A stretch of DNA of 63,318 nucleotides from Acidovorax sp. sic0104 (GTDB taxonomy: Bacteria; Pseudomonadota; Gammaproteobacteria; Burkholderiales; Burkholderiaceae_C): the NCBI RefSeq assembly GCF_019219095.1, contig NZ_JAHUWH010000023.1, positions 1 to 63,318 of the forward strand. The letters run 5' to 3'. The position numbers and the translations under genes were made by a program. Below, piece after piece: positions 18,952-30,208 of this stretch; position 1 is the first letter of the stretch, and every line of letters begins with the position of its first letter. A model generated the notes under the pieces. That model was not told the origin of the DNA. It saw nothing but the letters and a program-made list of their open reading frames with translations, and did no database searches.

Positions 18952-20505
18952 TTAAGCGAACGACTTCTTGAACGCGCCGATGGCAGCGGTCAGTTCGGCT
19001 TCAGCGTCCTTGTCCATGGCCTTGGCCTGCTCCAGCTTGGCCAGCAGTGCGGCATGGCTGGTCTTCAGGAACTGATGCAGGCCGTGTTCGAAGTCGAGCA
19101 CCTTCTTGACGTCGATGTCGTCCATGAAGCCCTTGTTCACAGCGAACAGCGTCGCGCCCATCAGCGAGATGGACAGGGGGCTGTACTGTGCCTGCTTGAG
19201 CAGTTCGGTCACGCGGGCACCGCGGTCCAGCTGCTTGCGGGTGGCTTCGTCCAGGTCGGAAGCGAACTGCGCAAACGCTGCCAGTTCACGGTACTGGGCC
19301 AGGTCGGTACGGATACCGCCGGACAGGTTCTTCACCAGCTTGGTCTGGGCAGCGCCACCCACACGCGACACCGAGATACCGGCGTTGATGGCGGGGCGGA
19401 TACCGGCGTTGAACAGGCTGGTTTCCAGGAAGATCTGGCCGTCGGTGATCGAGATCACGTTGGTAGGAACGAAGGCGGACACGTCGCCGGCTTGCGTCTC
19501 GATGATGGGCAGTGCGGTCAGCGAACCGGTCTTGCCCTTGACTTCACCCTTGGTGAATGCTTCGACGTAGTCGGCGTTCACGCGGGCTGCGCGCTCGAGC
19601 AGGCGGCTGTGGAGATAGAACACGTCGCCGGGATAGGCTTCGCGGCCTGGTGGGCGGCGCAGCAGCAGCGAGACCTGGCGGTAGGCCACGGCTTGCTTGG
19701 ACAGGTCGTCATAAACGATCAGGGCGTCCTGGCCGCGGTCGCGGAAATACTCGCCCATCGTGCAGCCGGAGTAGGCCGACACGTACTGCATGGCAGCCGA
19801 TTCGGAAGCCGATGCGGCCACCACGATCGTGTATTCCATGGCGCCGGCTTGTTCCAGTGCGCGCACCACGTTCTTGATCGACGAAGCCTTCTGGCCGATG
19901 GCGACGTAGATACAGGTCACGCCCTGGCCCTTCTGGGCGATGATGGCGTCGATGGCGACGGCGGTCTTGCCGGTCTGGCGGTCACCGATGATCAGCTCGC
20001 GCTGGCCACGGCCCACAGGCACCATGGAGTCGATGGACTTCAGGCCGGTCTGCAGGGGCTGGTCCACCGATTTACGGGCGATAACGCCCGGAGCGACCTT
20101 TTCGATCACGTCGGTGAGCTTGGCGTTGATGGGACCCTTGCCGTCGATGGGCTGGCCCAGCGCGTTCACCACGCGGCCGACCAGCTCGGGGCCCACGGGC
20201 ACTTCCAGAATGCGGCCCGTGCACTTGACGGTATCGCCTTCGGAGATGTGCTCGTACTCACCCAGAATCACGGCGCCGACGGAGTCGCGCTCGAGGTTCA
20301 GGGCCAGGCCGAAGGAGGGCTGGCCGTCCTTGGTGGCAGGGAACTCGAGCATTTCGCCGGCCATCACGTCCGACAGGCCGTGCACGCGCACGATACCGTC
20401 GGACACGGACACCACGGTACCCTGATTGCGGATATCGCTGCTGGCGGCCAGACCTTCGATGCGGCTCTTGATGAGTTCAGAAATTTCTGCGGGATTGAGT
20501 TGCAT
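18952..20505 (-). CDS. atpA: ATP synthase alpha subunit
   Basis: This 517-residue subunit starts [19 protein letters not shown]. The P-loop is GDRQTGKTA, and [20 protein letters not shown] is the C-terminal family signature. Alpha carries the non-catalytic nucleotide sites in the F1 hexamer. About 42 nt separate it from atpH upstream. Length is normal and nothing is unusual. Confidence 0.98.
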   Translation of the reverse strand: MQLNPAEISELIKSRIEGLAASSDIRNQGTVVSVSDGIVRVHGLSDVMAGEMLEFPATKDGQPSFGLALNLERDSVGAVILGEYEHISEGDTVKCTGRILEVPVGPELVGRVVNALGQPIDGKGPINAKLTDVIEKVAPGVIARKSVDQPLQTGLKSIDSMVPVGRGQRELIIGDRQTGKTAVAIDAIIAQKGQGVTCIYVAIGQKASSIKNVVRALEQAGAMEYTIVVAASASESAAMQYVSAYSGCTMGEYFRDRGQDALIVYDDLSKQAVAYRQVSLLLRRPPGREAYPGDVFYLHSRLLERAARVNADYVEAFTKGEVKGKTGSLTALPIIETQAGDVSAFVPTNVISITDGQIFLETSLFNAGIRPAINAGISVSRVGGAAQTKLVKNLSGGIRTDLAQYRELAAFAQFASDLDEATRKQLDRGARVTELLKQAQYSPLSISLMGATLFAVNKGFMDDIDVKKVLDFEHGLHQFLKTSHAALLAKLEQAKAMDKDAEAELTAAIGAFKKSFA

Positions 20506-20547
20506 GACTCTTTCCTTCTTTCTTTGGTTCGCTGTCCTCGCCGCGCG

Positions 20548-21090
20548 TTACGCGGTGAGGGCCGCTTTCATTTGTTCAAGACGGGCCTTGACCGAAGTGT
20601 CCAGCACCTCGTCACCCACCACTACGCGAATGCCACCGATCAGGGACTCGTCCAGCTGAACGGTGAGGTTGAGCTTGCGGCCAAAGCGCTTTTCCAGGGC
20701 AGCGCTGACGTCAGCCAGCGCTGCGGCATCCATGGGAAAGGCGCTGTGCACCACGGCATCCGAAGAGCCGCTGCGGCCATTCACGAGGGCACGGAACTGC
20801 ACGGCGACTTCCGGCAGCGCAGCAAGGCGCCCGTTGTCGATGACCGTGCGCAGGAAATTCTGGGCCGTATCGGACAATGCCGAACGCGCGACACCCGTGA
20901 AGACGGCAAACACCTGGTCTGCCGTCACCTTGGGGTTGTCGGCCAGCTGGCGCAACTGGGGGTTGGCGGCAATGGCCGCCAGTTCATCGACCCAGTCAGC
21001 AGTGCTGGCCAGGTCCATGCCCGCACCCGCAGTAGCGGCCTTGAACAGGGCTTCGGCGTAAGGGCGGGCAATGGTGGCGAGTTCAGCCAT
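20548..21090 (-). CDS. atpH: ATP synthase delta subunit
   Basis: This 180-residue protein starts [19 protein letters not shown]. The C-terminal strand region with [21 protein letters not shown] is diagnostic of the F1 delta/OSCP family. Delta links F1 to the peripheral stalk of b subunits. It follows atpF by 10 nt. Confidence 0.97.
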   Translation of the reverse strand: MAELATIARPYAEALFKAATAGAGMDLASTADWVDELAAIAANPQLRQLADNPKVTADQVFAVFTGVARSALSDTAQNFLRTVIDNGRLAALPEVAVQFRALVNGRSGSSDAVVHSAFPMDAAALADVSAALEKRFGRKLNLTVQLDESLIGGIRVVVGDEVLDTSVKARLEQMKAALTA

Positions 21091-21100
21091 GTGTGTCCCC

Positions 21101-21571
21101 TTACAGCTCGGTCTTCAGGCGGTTGAGCAGGTCGGCGTGAACGCCGGCATTGACTTCCTTGCGGAGAATCTGCTCTGCACCCTTGACGGCCAGCGCGGCG
21201 ACCTGCTCACGCAGGGCTTCGCGGGCTTGCACCGTTTGCTGTTCGGCTTCGGCACGTGCGGATGCAACGATCTTGTTGCCTTCCTCCGTAGCGCGTGCCT
21301 TGGCTTCTTCGATGATGGCCTGGGCACGGCGGTCGGCGTCCGCAAGACGCGAGGCCGTTTCGTTGCGCGCCTGTGACAGTTCCTTCTCGACGCGCTGGTT
21401 TGCAGCGGTCAGTTCGGACTTGGCACGGTCGGCAGCAGCGAGGCCTTCGGCGATTTTCTGGGCTCGTTCATCCAACGCCTTCGCGATCGGGGGCCACACG
21501 AATTTCATCGTGAACCACACCAGGATCAGGAAGACGATGGCCTGAATGAACAGGGTCGCGTTGATACTCAC
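21101..21571 (-). CDS. atpF: ATP synthase b subunit
   Basis: This 156-residue protein has one N-terminal membrane helix (about residues 5-26, [20 protein letters not shown]) followed by a long charged coiled-coil helix rich in Ala, Glu and Arg. A dimer of b forms the peripheral stator stalk. The length equals that of other bacterial b subunits. Only one b gene is present in the operon. Confidence 0.97.
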   Translation of the reverse strand: MSINATLFIQAIVFLILVWFTMKFVWPPIAKALDERAQKIAEGLAAADRAKSELTAANQRVEKELSQARNETASRLADADRRAQAIIEEAKARATEEGNKIVASARAEAEQQTVQAREALREQVAALAVKGAEQILRKEVNAGVHADLLNRLKTEL

Positions 21572-21605
21572 GGCAACACCTTTCTAGAGTGGCGTTGAAC
21601 GGGAA

Positions 21606-22813
<1,208 letters not shown>

Positions 22814-22834
22814 CGGACAACTCTCTTGTAACTA

Positions 22835-23308
22835 TCAATCGGTTTTTTGAACACCGGGTCGCACCAACAGCGCCACCCAGTACGTTTTCATTGTGATCAC
22901 CATGCCCGTCAGCAAAGCAATCCAGCTCAAGCCCGGCACAAGCCGGGGCGCCGCTGCGAGCAGCGACACCGTCAACACAATCTTGGCGATCTCCCAGCCA
23001 AAGAACCCCAGCATGGCGGCGCGCGGATTGGCGGACGCCTTGTGGCGCAACACCCCCCGGGCAAACAATGCTGCCGGGACCACCACCGCCACAGCGCCGT
23101 AGGCCGCAGACCAGCCCACTTGCGCCCGCCCCGTCAAAAGCCATGCCACCAGGGCCACCAGCATCCCGACGAACGCCTGACCTGCCACGACCTTCCACAC
23201 CGAAATGGGAGGATTGCGACTGCGCCACAGCTCGGCCTCTTGGGCAGTCAGGGGCTTGAAGTCAGAGCCTTCAGCCTCAGTTTCCGTTTCAGGGGCGATT
23301 GTTTTCAT
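22835..23308 (-). CDS. atpI: ATP synthase assembly protein I
   Basis: This 157-residue protein has a charged, acidic N-terminal tail (about 40 residues) followed by four hydrophobic helices. GWSAAYGAVAVVVPAALFARG and MLGFFGWEIAKIVLTVSLL (about residues 68-88 and 98-116) are characteristic of AtpI. AtpI is a non-structural protein thought to assist c-ring assembly. It is the first gene of the atp operon. Confidence 0.92.
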   Translation of the reverse strand: MKTIAPETETEAEGSDFKPLTAQEAELWRSRNPPISVWKVVAGQAFVGMLVALVAWLLTGRAQVGWSAAYGAVAVVVPAALFARGVLRHKASANPRAAMLGFFGWEIAKIVLTVSLLAAAPRLVPGLSWIALLTGMVITMKTYWVALLVRPGVQKTD

Positions 23309-23356
23309 TGTTGAATGACGCCCGCGTTACAGACCGAAACTTTCACAAAGCCTCTA

Positions 23357-23387
23357 ATTATAAGTAAAAACCCATGGCGGTCGGCAA
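23357..23387 (-). promoter_or_regulatory. Candidate promoter of the atp operon
   Basis: On the minus strand a perfect TATAAT (23357-23362) lies about 50 nt before the atpI start. TTGCCG (23382-23387) sits 19 bp upstream of it as a weak -35. The perfect -10 in otherwise GC-rich DNA is the main evidence. Confidence 0.5.
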
Positions 23388-23584
23388 AAACCCGCAAGGC
23401 TGCGCCAAAACCAACGTGTGCGCGGCATGCAGCCAACGCTGGACTGCGGTTTTTTCTGCACGCTGCGGGTGCCTGATTGCACCGATCCGGAGCACCTGCG
23501 GCAGGCTTTGCGCCAAGCGCCGTCACCACTTTGGCGCACAATGAAAAAGACTTTCCCGCTATTGAAACCGAAGCACTGCCTACC

Positions 23585-23905
23585 ATGACCTCATCCTCCC
23601 AGCCGCCCATGGACGGCGCCGATACCCCCCAGCCTAACGATCCGCGCAAGGACTCCCTGATCGAATACCCCTCGAGCTTCCCGATCAAGGTGATGGGCGC
23701 CAAGGTGGAGGGGTTCATTCATGCCGTCACCGAACTGGCCCGTCAGTTCGACCCCACATTCGACGCTGCCACCATTGAACTGCGCGACAGCAGCAAGGGC
23801 AATTACCTCGGAGTAACCATCACCATCACCGCGACCAGCCGGGAGCAGCTGGACGGCCTGTATACGGCTTTGTCCTCGCACCCGCTCGTGAAGATCGTGC
23901 TCTGA
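23585..23905 (+). CDS. DUF493 (YbeD-family) protein
   Basis: This 106-residue protein starts [18 protein letters not shown]. It contains the YbeD/DUF493 core: [22 protein letters not shown], split after residue ~37, and [21 protein letters not shown] (about residues 75-95), an ACT-like alpha/beta fold. YbeD sits next to lipB in many genomes, as here (13 nt upstream), suggesting a link with lipoate metabolism. The molecular function is not established. The N-terminal ~20 residues are probably disordered. Confidence 0.9.
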   Translation: MTSSSQPPMDGADTPQPNDPRKDSLIEYPSSFPIKVMGAKVEGFIHAVTELARQFDPTFDAATIELRDSSKGNYLGVTITITATSREQLDGLYTALSSHPLVKIVL

Positions 23906-23918
23906 GCACCACGTCCCC

Positions 23919-24617
23919 ATGACCATGGAGACGCGCGTCCTGGGCAGGGTGGACTATGCCGCCACCGTGCAGGCCATGCAGGACTACACCGCAACGCGCC
24001 CGGACGACGCCCCGGATATGCTATGGATTTGTGAGCATGCACCGTTGTATACACAAGGCATAGCAGGCAAGAGCGACCACGTGCTGCAGCCCGGTGAAAT
24101 CCCGGTCGTCGCCACCAATCGGGGTGGGCAGGTCACCTTCCATGGGCCCGGCCAGGTGGTCGCATACCCCCTGATCGATCTGCGCCGCGCAGGCTATTTC
24201 GTCAAGGAATACGTATACCGGGTAGAAGAAGCGGTGATCCGCACGCTGGCGCATTTCGGCGTCACGGGCCACCGCGTGGCCGGCGCACCAGGCATCTACG
24301 TGCGCCTGGACGATCCGCACAGCCACGCCATGCTGCCCCAGCGCCCTCAGAAACGCGGCGCCGGCGATGCGCCGTCCGAGCCGGATTTCGAGGGCCTGGG
24401 CAAGATCGCCGCACTGGGTATCAAGGTCAGCCGCCACTGCACCTACCACGGCGTGGCGCTCAACGTGGCGATGGACCTGGAACCCTTCGGCCGCATCAAC
24501 CCTTGCGGTTACGCAGGATTGCAAACGGTGGACCTTTCTACAATCGGGGTCCACACCACCTGGGACGAAGCGGCGCAGGTACTGGGCCAGCAGCTCAGCA
24601 TCCGTCTCGCGCCCTGA
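23919..24617 (+). CDS. lipB: Octanoyl-[acyl-carrier protein]:protein octanoyltransferase
   Basis: This 232-residue enzyme transfers octanoate from ACP to lipoyl domains of 2-oxoacid dehydrogenases and GcvH. Catalytic Lys162 is in [13 protein letters not shown] and Cys196 in RINPCGYAG. The family motif [18 protein letters not shown] begins near residue 69. An insertion of about 15 residues rich in Pro, Arg and Gly (about 137-157) precedes the Lys motif. ATG 23919 or 23925 could be the start. It lies between the DUF493 gene and lipA in one plausible operon. Confidence 0.96.
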   Translation: MTMETRVLGRVDYAATVQAMQDYTATRPDDAPDMLWICEHAPLYTQGIAGKSDHVLQPGEIPVVATNRGGQVTFHGPGQVVAYPLIDLRRAGYFVKEYVYRVEEAVIRTLAHFGVTGHRVAGAPGIYVRLDDPHSHAMLPQRPQKRGAGDAPSEPDFEGLGKIAALGIKVSRHCTYHGVALNVAMDLEPFGRINPCGYAGLQTVDLSTIGVHTTWDEAAQVLGQQLSIRLAP

Positions 24618-24641
24618 GCCCCACCACGCTGCCTACACGCC

Positions 24642-25634
24642 ATGAGCACCCCTGAAGTCGTCCGCGAAGCGCAATCCACCGAAGCCTACAACCCGCTGGC
24701 CAAGCAAAAGGCCGCAGCCAAGCTGTCGCGCATTCCCATCAAGGTGGAACAGGGCGAAGTGCTCAAGAAGCCTGACTGGATCCGGGTCAAGGCGGGCAGC
24801 CCGACCACGCGCTTCTACGAGATCAAGGAAATCCTGCGCGAGCACAAGCTGCACACGGTCTGCGAAGAAGCCTCCTGCCCCAACATCGGCGAATGCTTCG
24901 GCAAGGGCACGGCCACCTTCATGATCATGGGCGACAAGTGCACGCGGCGCTGCCCGTTCTGCGATGTGGGCCATGGCCGCCCCGATCCTCTGGACAAGGA
25001 CGAGCCGCTGAACCTGGCCAAGACCATCGCGGCATTGCGCCTGAAGTACGTGGTGATCACCAGCGTGGACCGCGACGACCTGCGCGACGGCGGCAGCGGC
25101 CACTTCGTGGAATGCATCAAGAACATTCGCGAACTCTCGCCCTCCACCCAGATCGAGATCCTGGTGCCCGACTTCCGCGGCCGTGACGACCGCGCGCTTG
25201 AGATCCTGAAGGCCGCGCCGCCCGACGTGATGAACCACAACCTGGAGACTGCACCCCGCCTGTACAAGGAAGCGCGCCCCGGTTCCGATTACCAGTTCAG
25301 CCTGAACCTGCTCAAGAAGTTCAAGGCCCTGCACCCCAACGTACCGACCAAGAGCGGCATCATGGTGGGCCTGGGCGAGACCGACGAAGAGATTCTGCAG
25401 GTGATGCGCGACATGCGCGCGCACGACATCGACATGCTGACCATCGGCCAGTACCTGTCGCCCAGCAACAGCCACCTGCCCGTGCGGCGCTACGTGCACC
25501 CCGACACCTTCAAGATGTTCGAGGAAGAGGCCTACAAGATGGGCTTCAGCCATGCCGCAGTCGGCGCCATGGTGCGCAGCAGCTACCACGCCGACCAGCA
25601 GGCGCACGCAGCCGGCGTCACCGCCGTCGCCTGA
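24642..25634 (+). CDS. lipA: Lipoyl synthase
   Basis: This 330-residue radical-SAM enzyme inserts two sulfurs into protein-bound octanoate. The auxiliary cluster is bound by Cys74, Cys79 and Cys85 ([12 protein letters not shown]) and the SAM cluster by Cys100, Cys104 and Cys107 (KCTRRCPFC). The C-terminal RSSYHADQ contains the Ser that ligates the auxiliary cluster. Its start is 24 nt after lipB, forming the complete endogenous lipoylation pathway. Confidence 0.98.
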   Translation: MSTPEVVREAQSTEAYNPLAKQKAAAKLSRIPIKVEQGEVLKKPDWIRVKAGSPTTRFYEIKEILREHKLHTVCEEASCPNIGECFGKGTATFMIMGDKCTRRCPFCDVGHGRPDPLDKDEPLNLAKTIAALRLKYVVITSVDRDDLRDGGSGHFVECIKNIRELSPSTQIEILVPDFRGRDDRALEILKAAPPDVMNHNLETAPRLYKEARPGSDYQFSLNLLKKFKALHPNVPTKSGIMVGLGETDEEILQVMRDMRAHDIDMLTIGQYLSPSNSHLPVRRYVHPDTFKMFEEEAYKMGFSHAAVGAMVRSSYHADQQAHAAGVTAVA

Positions 25635-25736
25635 CTGCCCGGGCGGCCCGTCGCTTCACGGCACCGGCCAGCTCACCCCGCAGAGCTGCCGCGCCATCGT
25701 CGCAGGCAGCGGTTGTGCAATCCCGACAACATCCAC

Positions 25737-27239
25737 TCAGCGGCTTGGGGCCGGCCTTGGCGCGCCCGGCATGCTGCTGTTCGTCGCTGCCGGCTGTGCA
25801 GGCAGCGCCGCGCGCGGGCGCACCGGCGTGTCTGCCACGGCCTGGGCCTTGTCCACGGTCACCACGACGGGAAACTCCGCCGGGCACAGGTCTGCCGGAT
25901 CGATGCCGCTGCGCTGCTGGCCGGCATCGGCGGCGGAAGGCATGTCGGCGCGCGAGACATTGAGTGCCGGCAGCAGCTGGCCCATGGCGCTCAGGGTCCG
26001 GGCCTGGGCCACCAGCTGGTCGTAACGCGCGTTGACATACGCGCGGCTGGCCTGGAAGGCTTCGTTCTGCGTGTCCAGCAGATCCAGCAGCGTCCGCTGC
26101 CCCAAATCGAACTGCTGGCGGTAGGCCTCGCGCGCCTTCTCGGTGGACAGGCGGTGCTGGTCCAGGTACGTCATCTGCTCCACCAGCCGCCGCGAGTCGT
26201 TGAACGCGATGGCCGTGGTCTGGCGCACGTCGCGGCACGCCTTCTCCTTGAGCTCGCGGGCCTGGAACTTGTTCTCCACCGCCTGCTGCTCGCGGGCCTG
26301 GTCCGCGCCGCCGCGAAAGAAGTTGTAGGTGAGCACCAGTTCCACCGTGCTGTCGCGCGAGCGGCCCTGCTCGCCGATCAGGTTGCGGTCCCAGGACTGG
26401 CGTGCGCGGAAGTCCAGGCGTGGAAAGAAGCCCGCCTTCTGCGACGCGATACCGGCCTCGCTGGCCAGCATGTTCTCCAGCGCTGCGTTGACGGTGGGGC
26501 TGTTGTTCAGCGCCTGGGTCATGGCGTCCTGCGCGTTCTGGGGCAGCGCGGCAAACCGGAAGTTCTCGGGCAGTGGCGCAGCCATGGCAGGCGGCAGCTC
26601 ACCGACCAGGCGCTGGTACCTAGCGCTCACGTCATGCAGGTTCGACACCTCGGTGAGCAAATTGGACTCGGCCAGTGCCAGCCGGCCTGTCGCCTGCTCA
26701 AGGTCGACGCGACGGCCCACGCCTGCCGTCGTGCGCTCGTCGATCTGGTTGGTCGTGAGCTTGTGCTCCACGTAGTTCTGCTTGGCCTGCTCGACCAACT
26801 CGCGGTAGCGCACGACATCGGCATAGGCGCGCACGGCTTCGAGGGCCGCTGTCTCCGAGGCCTCGACGAGTTCGTAGTAGCGCGTGAGCTTGGCATGCCC
26901 CAGGCGCTTGACCTCGCTGCTGGTGAAGAAGCCGTCGAACAGCATCTGGTTGAGCGTCAGTGCCGCCCCCGAGTGGTGGTACGAGCCCGTGGTGCCCGAG
27001 GGCCGCACGCGGTTCTCGCGGCCCGTGCTGGCCACGGCATCGAGCTGCGGCAAGAAGCCCGCGCGGGCCACGCTGCGCTCAGAGTCGGCAGCTCTGAAAC
27101 CGAACCATCGCGCCTGGACGTCGGGATTGCTCACGACGGCTTTTCGCGCCGCATCCACGAGCGCGTCGGGTAACGCCTGGGCCACAGCCTGGGTACTCGC
27201 CAGGGTGGCCACCGCCATCAGGGTAAGGGACAGTTTCAT
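25737..27239 (-). CDS. TolC-family outer-membrane protein, LapE-like
   Basis: This 500-residue protein has a signal peptide (MKLSLTLMAVATLASTQAVA-QA) and two outer-membrane efflux protein repeats with long helices. KAREAYRQQFDLGQRTLLDLLDTQNE (split here; residues about 385-410) is the classic signature of type I secretion TolC homologues. The C-terminal ~70 residues are a Pro/Ala-rich tail beyond the usual fold. The ATG at 27237-27239 has GGAGTT upstream. It lies divergent from lapG and probably serves as the outer-membrane pore for the adhesin exporter encoded at 41-44.7 kb. The role is inferred from the locus. Confidence 0.9.
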   Translation of the reverse strand: MKLSLTLMAVATLASTQAVAQALPDALVDAARKAVVSNPDVQARWFGFRAADSERSVARAGFLPQLDAVASTGRENRVRPSGTTGSYHHSGAALTLNQMLFDGFFTSSEVKRLGHAKLTRYYELVEASETAALEAVRAYADVVRYRELVEQAKQNYVEHKLTTNQIDERTTAGVGRRVDLEQATGRLALAESNLLTEVSNLHDVSARYQRLVGELPPAMAAPLPENFRFAALPQNAQDAMTQALNNSPTVNAALENMLASEAGIASQKAGFFPRLDFRARQSWDRNLIGEQGRSRDSTVELVLTYNFFRGGADQAREQQAVENKFQARELKEKACRDVRQTTAIAFNDSRRLVEQMTYLDQHRLSTEKAREAYRQQFDLGQRTLLDLLDTQNEAFQASRAYVNARYDQLVAQARTLSAMGQLLPALNVSRADMPSAADAGQQRSGIDPADLCPAEFPVVVTVDKAQAVADTPVRPRAALPAQPAATNSSMPGAPRPAPSR

Positions 27240-27404
27240 ATCAACTCCGGATCGTTGGTGATGCAGAATCGAAAAAGTAACGTTTTCCTTGAAACTCGCA
27301 CAGTTTTTTTTTACAAAGTGGAAACCTCTGGTCAAACCCGGTTACGCATTCCCCAGCGTCGAGCCCCACGCCCCCACACCAGGTAGCCGCTTCGCGCGCG
27401 TTCC

Positions 27405-28109
27405 ATGCCCTCCCTTCCCTTGATTCGCCTGCAGGTGCCTTGCCGCGCCACCGCACGGTGGTGCGCGGTGCTGGCGCTGGCGGCTTGCGCGTTGCTGATG
27501 AGCGCGGCGTTCAGCGCGCCCGACTTCGACAAGACCCAGGCCCTGGCCCTCAAGCGCTATGGCGCGCAGGGCGCAGCGCTCGTCACCGCGTGGCGCAAGC
27601 TGCTGCAGGACGCAGAGTCGCTGAGCGAGCCCGAGAAACTCGTGCAGGTGAACAATTTCTTCAACCGGCGCATGCTGTTCGAGAACGATACGGTCGTCTG
27701 GCAGCAGAACGACTACTGGGCCACGCCGCTGGAGTTCATGGGCAAGGGCGCCGGAGACTGCGAGGATTTCTCCATCGCCAAGTACGTCACCCTGCTGCAC
27801 ATGGGCGTGCCCAACGCAAAGCTGCGCATGATCTATGTCCGCGCGCGCCTCGGCGGTCCGGGCAGCGACAAGAGCGAAGCGCACATGGTGCTGGGCTACT
27901 ACGCAACCCCTTCCGGCGAGCCCATGGTGCTGGACAACCTCATCACCACCATACGCCCCGCGTCGGCCCGCTCGGACCTGTCGCCGGTGTTCAGCTTCAA
28001 CAGCGAAGGGCTGTGGGTCGCGGGTGCGAACGCGCCCTCCGCAGACCCCACGGCACGGCTGTCGCGCTGGCGCGATGTGCTCGAACGCATGCAACAAGAG
28101 GGCTTCTGA
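27405..28109 (+). CDS. lapG: Periplasmic transglutaminase-like cysteine protease LapG
   Basis: This 234-residue protein has an N-terminal signal/anchor (about 18-38) and a bacterial transglutaminase-like cysteine protease domain. The triad can be read as Cys119 (GDCEDF), His160 (EAHMVLGY) and Asp177 (VLDNLI). The acidic residues beside the Cys match the calcium-binding site known in LapG. In Pseudomonas LapG cuts the adhesin LapA after the TAAG motif; the adhesin in this window has TAAG at residues 109-112. It lies 27 nt upstream of lapD, matching the known lapD-lapG linkage. Confidence 0.93.
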   Translation: MPSLPLIRLQVPCRATARWCAVLALAACALLMSAAFSAPDFDKTQALALKRYGAQGAALVTAWRKLLQDAESLSEPEKLVQVNNFFNRRMLFENDTVVWQQNDYWATPLEFMGKGAGDCEDFSIAKYVTLLHMGVPNAKLRMIYVRARLGGPGSDKSEAHMVLGYYATPSGEPMVLDNLITTIRPASARSDLSPVFSFNSEGLWVAGANAPSADPTARLSRWRDVLERMQQEGF

Positions 28110-28136
28110 GGCCCCACACCACCGGAGAAGATCACC

Positions 28137-30050
28137 ATGTCACTCATCAAACAACTCTGGATCGCCATCGGGCTTGTCATGGCGCTGGCCTTCGGCGGGA
28201 GCATGCTGGTCAGCGTGCTGTCGGCACGGCACTACCTGCAGCAGCAGCTGCAGGTCAAGAACATAGACAACGCAACGTCGCTGGCGCTCGCGTTGTCGCA
28301 GCTCGACAAGGACCCCGTCACGGTGGAGCTGCAGGTGGCCGCACAGTTCGACGCCGGCCACTACCGCTTCATCCGCATCGTGTCGCCCACGGGCGAGCTG
28401 CTGGTGGAGCGCACGTTCAGCGGCCAGATGCAAGGTGCACCCGACTGGTTCGCACGGCTCATTCCCGTGAAGGCCGAGCCGGGAAAGGCGCTGATCCAGG
28501 ACGGCTGGAAGCAGTACGGCGCGCTCACCCTGGCCAGCCATGACCAGTACGTCTACAAGAGCCTGTGGGAGGGCACGCTGGAGCTTCTGGCCTGGTTCAT
28601 CCTTGGCGGCCTGGTGGCCGGGGGCATGGGCACGCTGCTGGTGCGCCGCATCACGCAACCGCTGCGCGACGTGGTGGCGCAGGCCGAGGCGATTGCCGAG
28701 CGGCGCTTCGTCAAGATCGCCGAGCCCCGCACGCCCGAGCTGCGCAGTGTCGCGCGCGGCATGAACGACATGGTCTCGCGCCTGAAGTCCATGTTCCGCG
28801 AAGAGGCCGCGCGGCTGGAGGACCTGCGCAAGAAGGTCACGCGCGATGCGGTCACGGGCCTGTCCAGCCGCGAGTACTTCATCTCGCACCTGCGCGAAGT
28901 GCTGGAGGGCGAGCAGTTCCAGTCCACGGGCAGCCTGGTCATCGTTCGCCTGCTGGATCTGGATCAGCTCAACCAGCACCTGGGCCATCAGAAGGCCGAC
29001 GCCCTGCTCAAGCACCTGGGCACGGTGCTCCACCAGAGCGGCGACGGCCGGCCGGGCCAGCGCGCCGGCCGGCTCAAGGGCGCCGAGTTCGGCGTGCTGT
29101 GCCCGTCAACGCCTTCGCCTTCCGAGGCGGCGCAGGACATCTTCGCGCGCATCTCGTCACAGTGGCTGCCGCACTGGTCGCACGTCGCTCCCGAGCTGTT
29201 TCACGTCTGCGCCGTGGGCTACCGCCGCCGCGAACCCCTGGGCGAGCTGTTCAGCCGCGCCGACGAGGCGCTGGCGCGCGCGGGTGCCGTGGGCCCCAAC
29301 AGCATGTACGTTGAAGAGAACGCGCATGGTGCGGATGCCCGCCCCGCCGAGCAGTGGCGCACGCTGCTCACCGAGGCCGTCGACGGTGGCCGGTTGCAGC
29401 TGGCGTTCTACCCGGTCGTGGACGGCAGCGGCGACGGCGCCATCCACCAGGAGGGCCTGATCCGGCTGGTGTCCGACGCCTCGGGTGCGCTGCTGTCGGC
29501 CGGTGACTTCATGCCCATGGCGGCCCACCTGAACCTCACTGCGCCCATCGACCTGCACGTGGTGCGCCTGGCCATCGGGCACCTGCGCAGCGCCGAGGGA
29601 GACATCGCCGTCAATCTTTCGGCCGAGACCATCGCAGACTTTCGCTTTCGCAACGAGCTCACCCAGCTGCTGCGCGCCTACCCCGACATTTGCCCGCGCC
29701 TGCTGTTCGAGGTGCCCGAATACGGCGTGTTCCGCGCATTCGATGCCTTCAAGGAACTGGCCCACACGCTGCAGGAGCTGGGCTGCCGCGTGGGCATCGA
29801 GTACTTCGGCCAGCGCTTCACCGAGGGCAACAAGCTCGCGGACCTGGGCCTGGATTACATCAAGGTGCACCCCAGCTACGTGCGCGGCATCGCGGACAAC
29901 CTGGGCAACCAGGAGTTCCTCAAAGGCCTGTGCAACATCGCGCACGCCATCGGCATCCAGGTCATCGCCCTGGGGGTGGAGTCGCGCGACGACCTGCCGC
30001 TGCTCGCATCGCTGGGCTTCGACGGTGCCACGGGGCCAGGCATCCGCTGA
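28137..30050 (+). CDS. lapD: Inner-membrane c-di-GMP receptor LapD
   Basis: This 637-residue protein has two membrane helices (about 8-30 and 150-172) enclosing a LapD/MoxY-type periplasmic output domain. HAMP (about 173-225), degenerate GGDEF (about 235-395) and degenerate EAL (about 400-637) domains follow. The GGDEF position reads KGAEF and the EAL signature reads QEGLIRL, so neither cyclase nor phosphodiesterase activity is expected, consistent with a receptor. In the known system, c-di-GMP-bound LapD sequesters LapG. It follows lapG and ends at a bidirectional terminator facing the adhesin gene. Confidence 0.93.
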   Translation: MSLIKQLWIAIGLVMALAFGGSMLVSVLSARHYLQQQLQVKNIDNATSLALALSQLDKDPVTVELQVAAQFDAGHYRFIRIVSPTGELLVERTFSGQMQGAPDWFARLIPVKAEPGKALIQDGWKQYGALTLASHDQYVYKSLWEGTLELLAWFILGGLVAGGMGTLLVRRITQPLRDVVAQAEAIAERRFVKIAEPRTPELRSVARGMNDMVSRLKSMFREEAARLEDLRKKVTRDAVTGLSSREYFISHLREVLEGEQFQSTGSLVIVRLLDLDQLNQHLGHQKADALLKHLGTVLHQSGDGRPGQRAGRLKGAEFGVLCPSTPSPSEAAQDIFARISSQWLPHWSHVAPELFHVCAVGYRRREPLGELFSRADEALARAGAVGPNSMYVEENAHGADARPAEQWRTLLTEAVDGGRLQLAFYPVVDGSGDGAIHQEGLIRLVSDASGALLSAGDFMPMAAHLNLTAPIDLHVVRLAIGHLRSAEGDIAVNLSAETIADFRFRNELTQLLRAYPDICPRLLFEVPEYGVFRAFDAFKELAHTLQELGCRVGIEYFGQRFTEGNKLADLGLDYIKVHPSYVRGIADNLGNQEFLKGLCNIAHAIGIQVIALGVESRDDLPLLASLGFDGATGPGIR

Positions 30051-30069
30051 TGCCCCGGACGATTCCGCC

Positions 30070-30134
30070 ACTATCAAATACATAGCTACTCGCGCCCTAC
30101 CCACAAGCGGCAGAGCCCATTTTTATCCTGAAAT
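30070..30134. repeat. Dispersed palindromic repeat, copy 3
   Basis: The order is TATCAAATACATAGCTACT, CGCGCCC, CAAGCGGCAGAGCCCATTTTT and CTGAAAT. It lies between the lapD stop and the shared terminator. It matches the other copies in the order and spacing of the TAGCT, GCGC and A/T-rich elements. Confidence 0.6.
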
Positions 30135-30139
30135 AGCGC

Positions 30140-30174
30140 AAAGGCCCTTGCATCCGAAGCATGCAAGGGCCTTT
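30140..30174. terminator. Bidirectional terminator between lapD and the adhesin gene
   Basis: A perfect 14-bp stem pairs AAAGGCCCTTGCAT (30140-30153) with ATGCAAGGGCCTTT (30161-30174) around a 7-nt loop. A/T runs on both sides let it act for lapD (plus strand) and lapA (minus strand). Confidence 0.9.
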
Positions 30175-30208
30175 TGCCTGGGCCGCCGAGGTGCGGCGGC
30201 ACAGCAGC

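Noticed and set aside
24010..24070. AT-richer patch in lipB with TGCTATGG/CATAGCAG that looked like another dispersed repeat copy
   Set aside because: It encodes the conserved LipB stretch [13 protein letters not shown] and lacks the other repeat elements.
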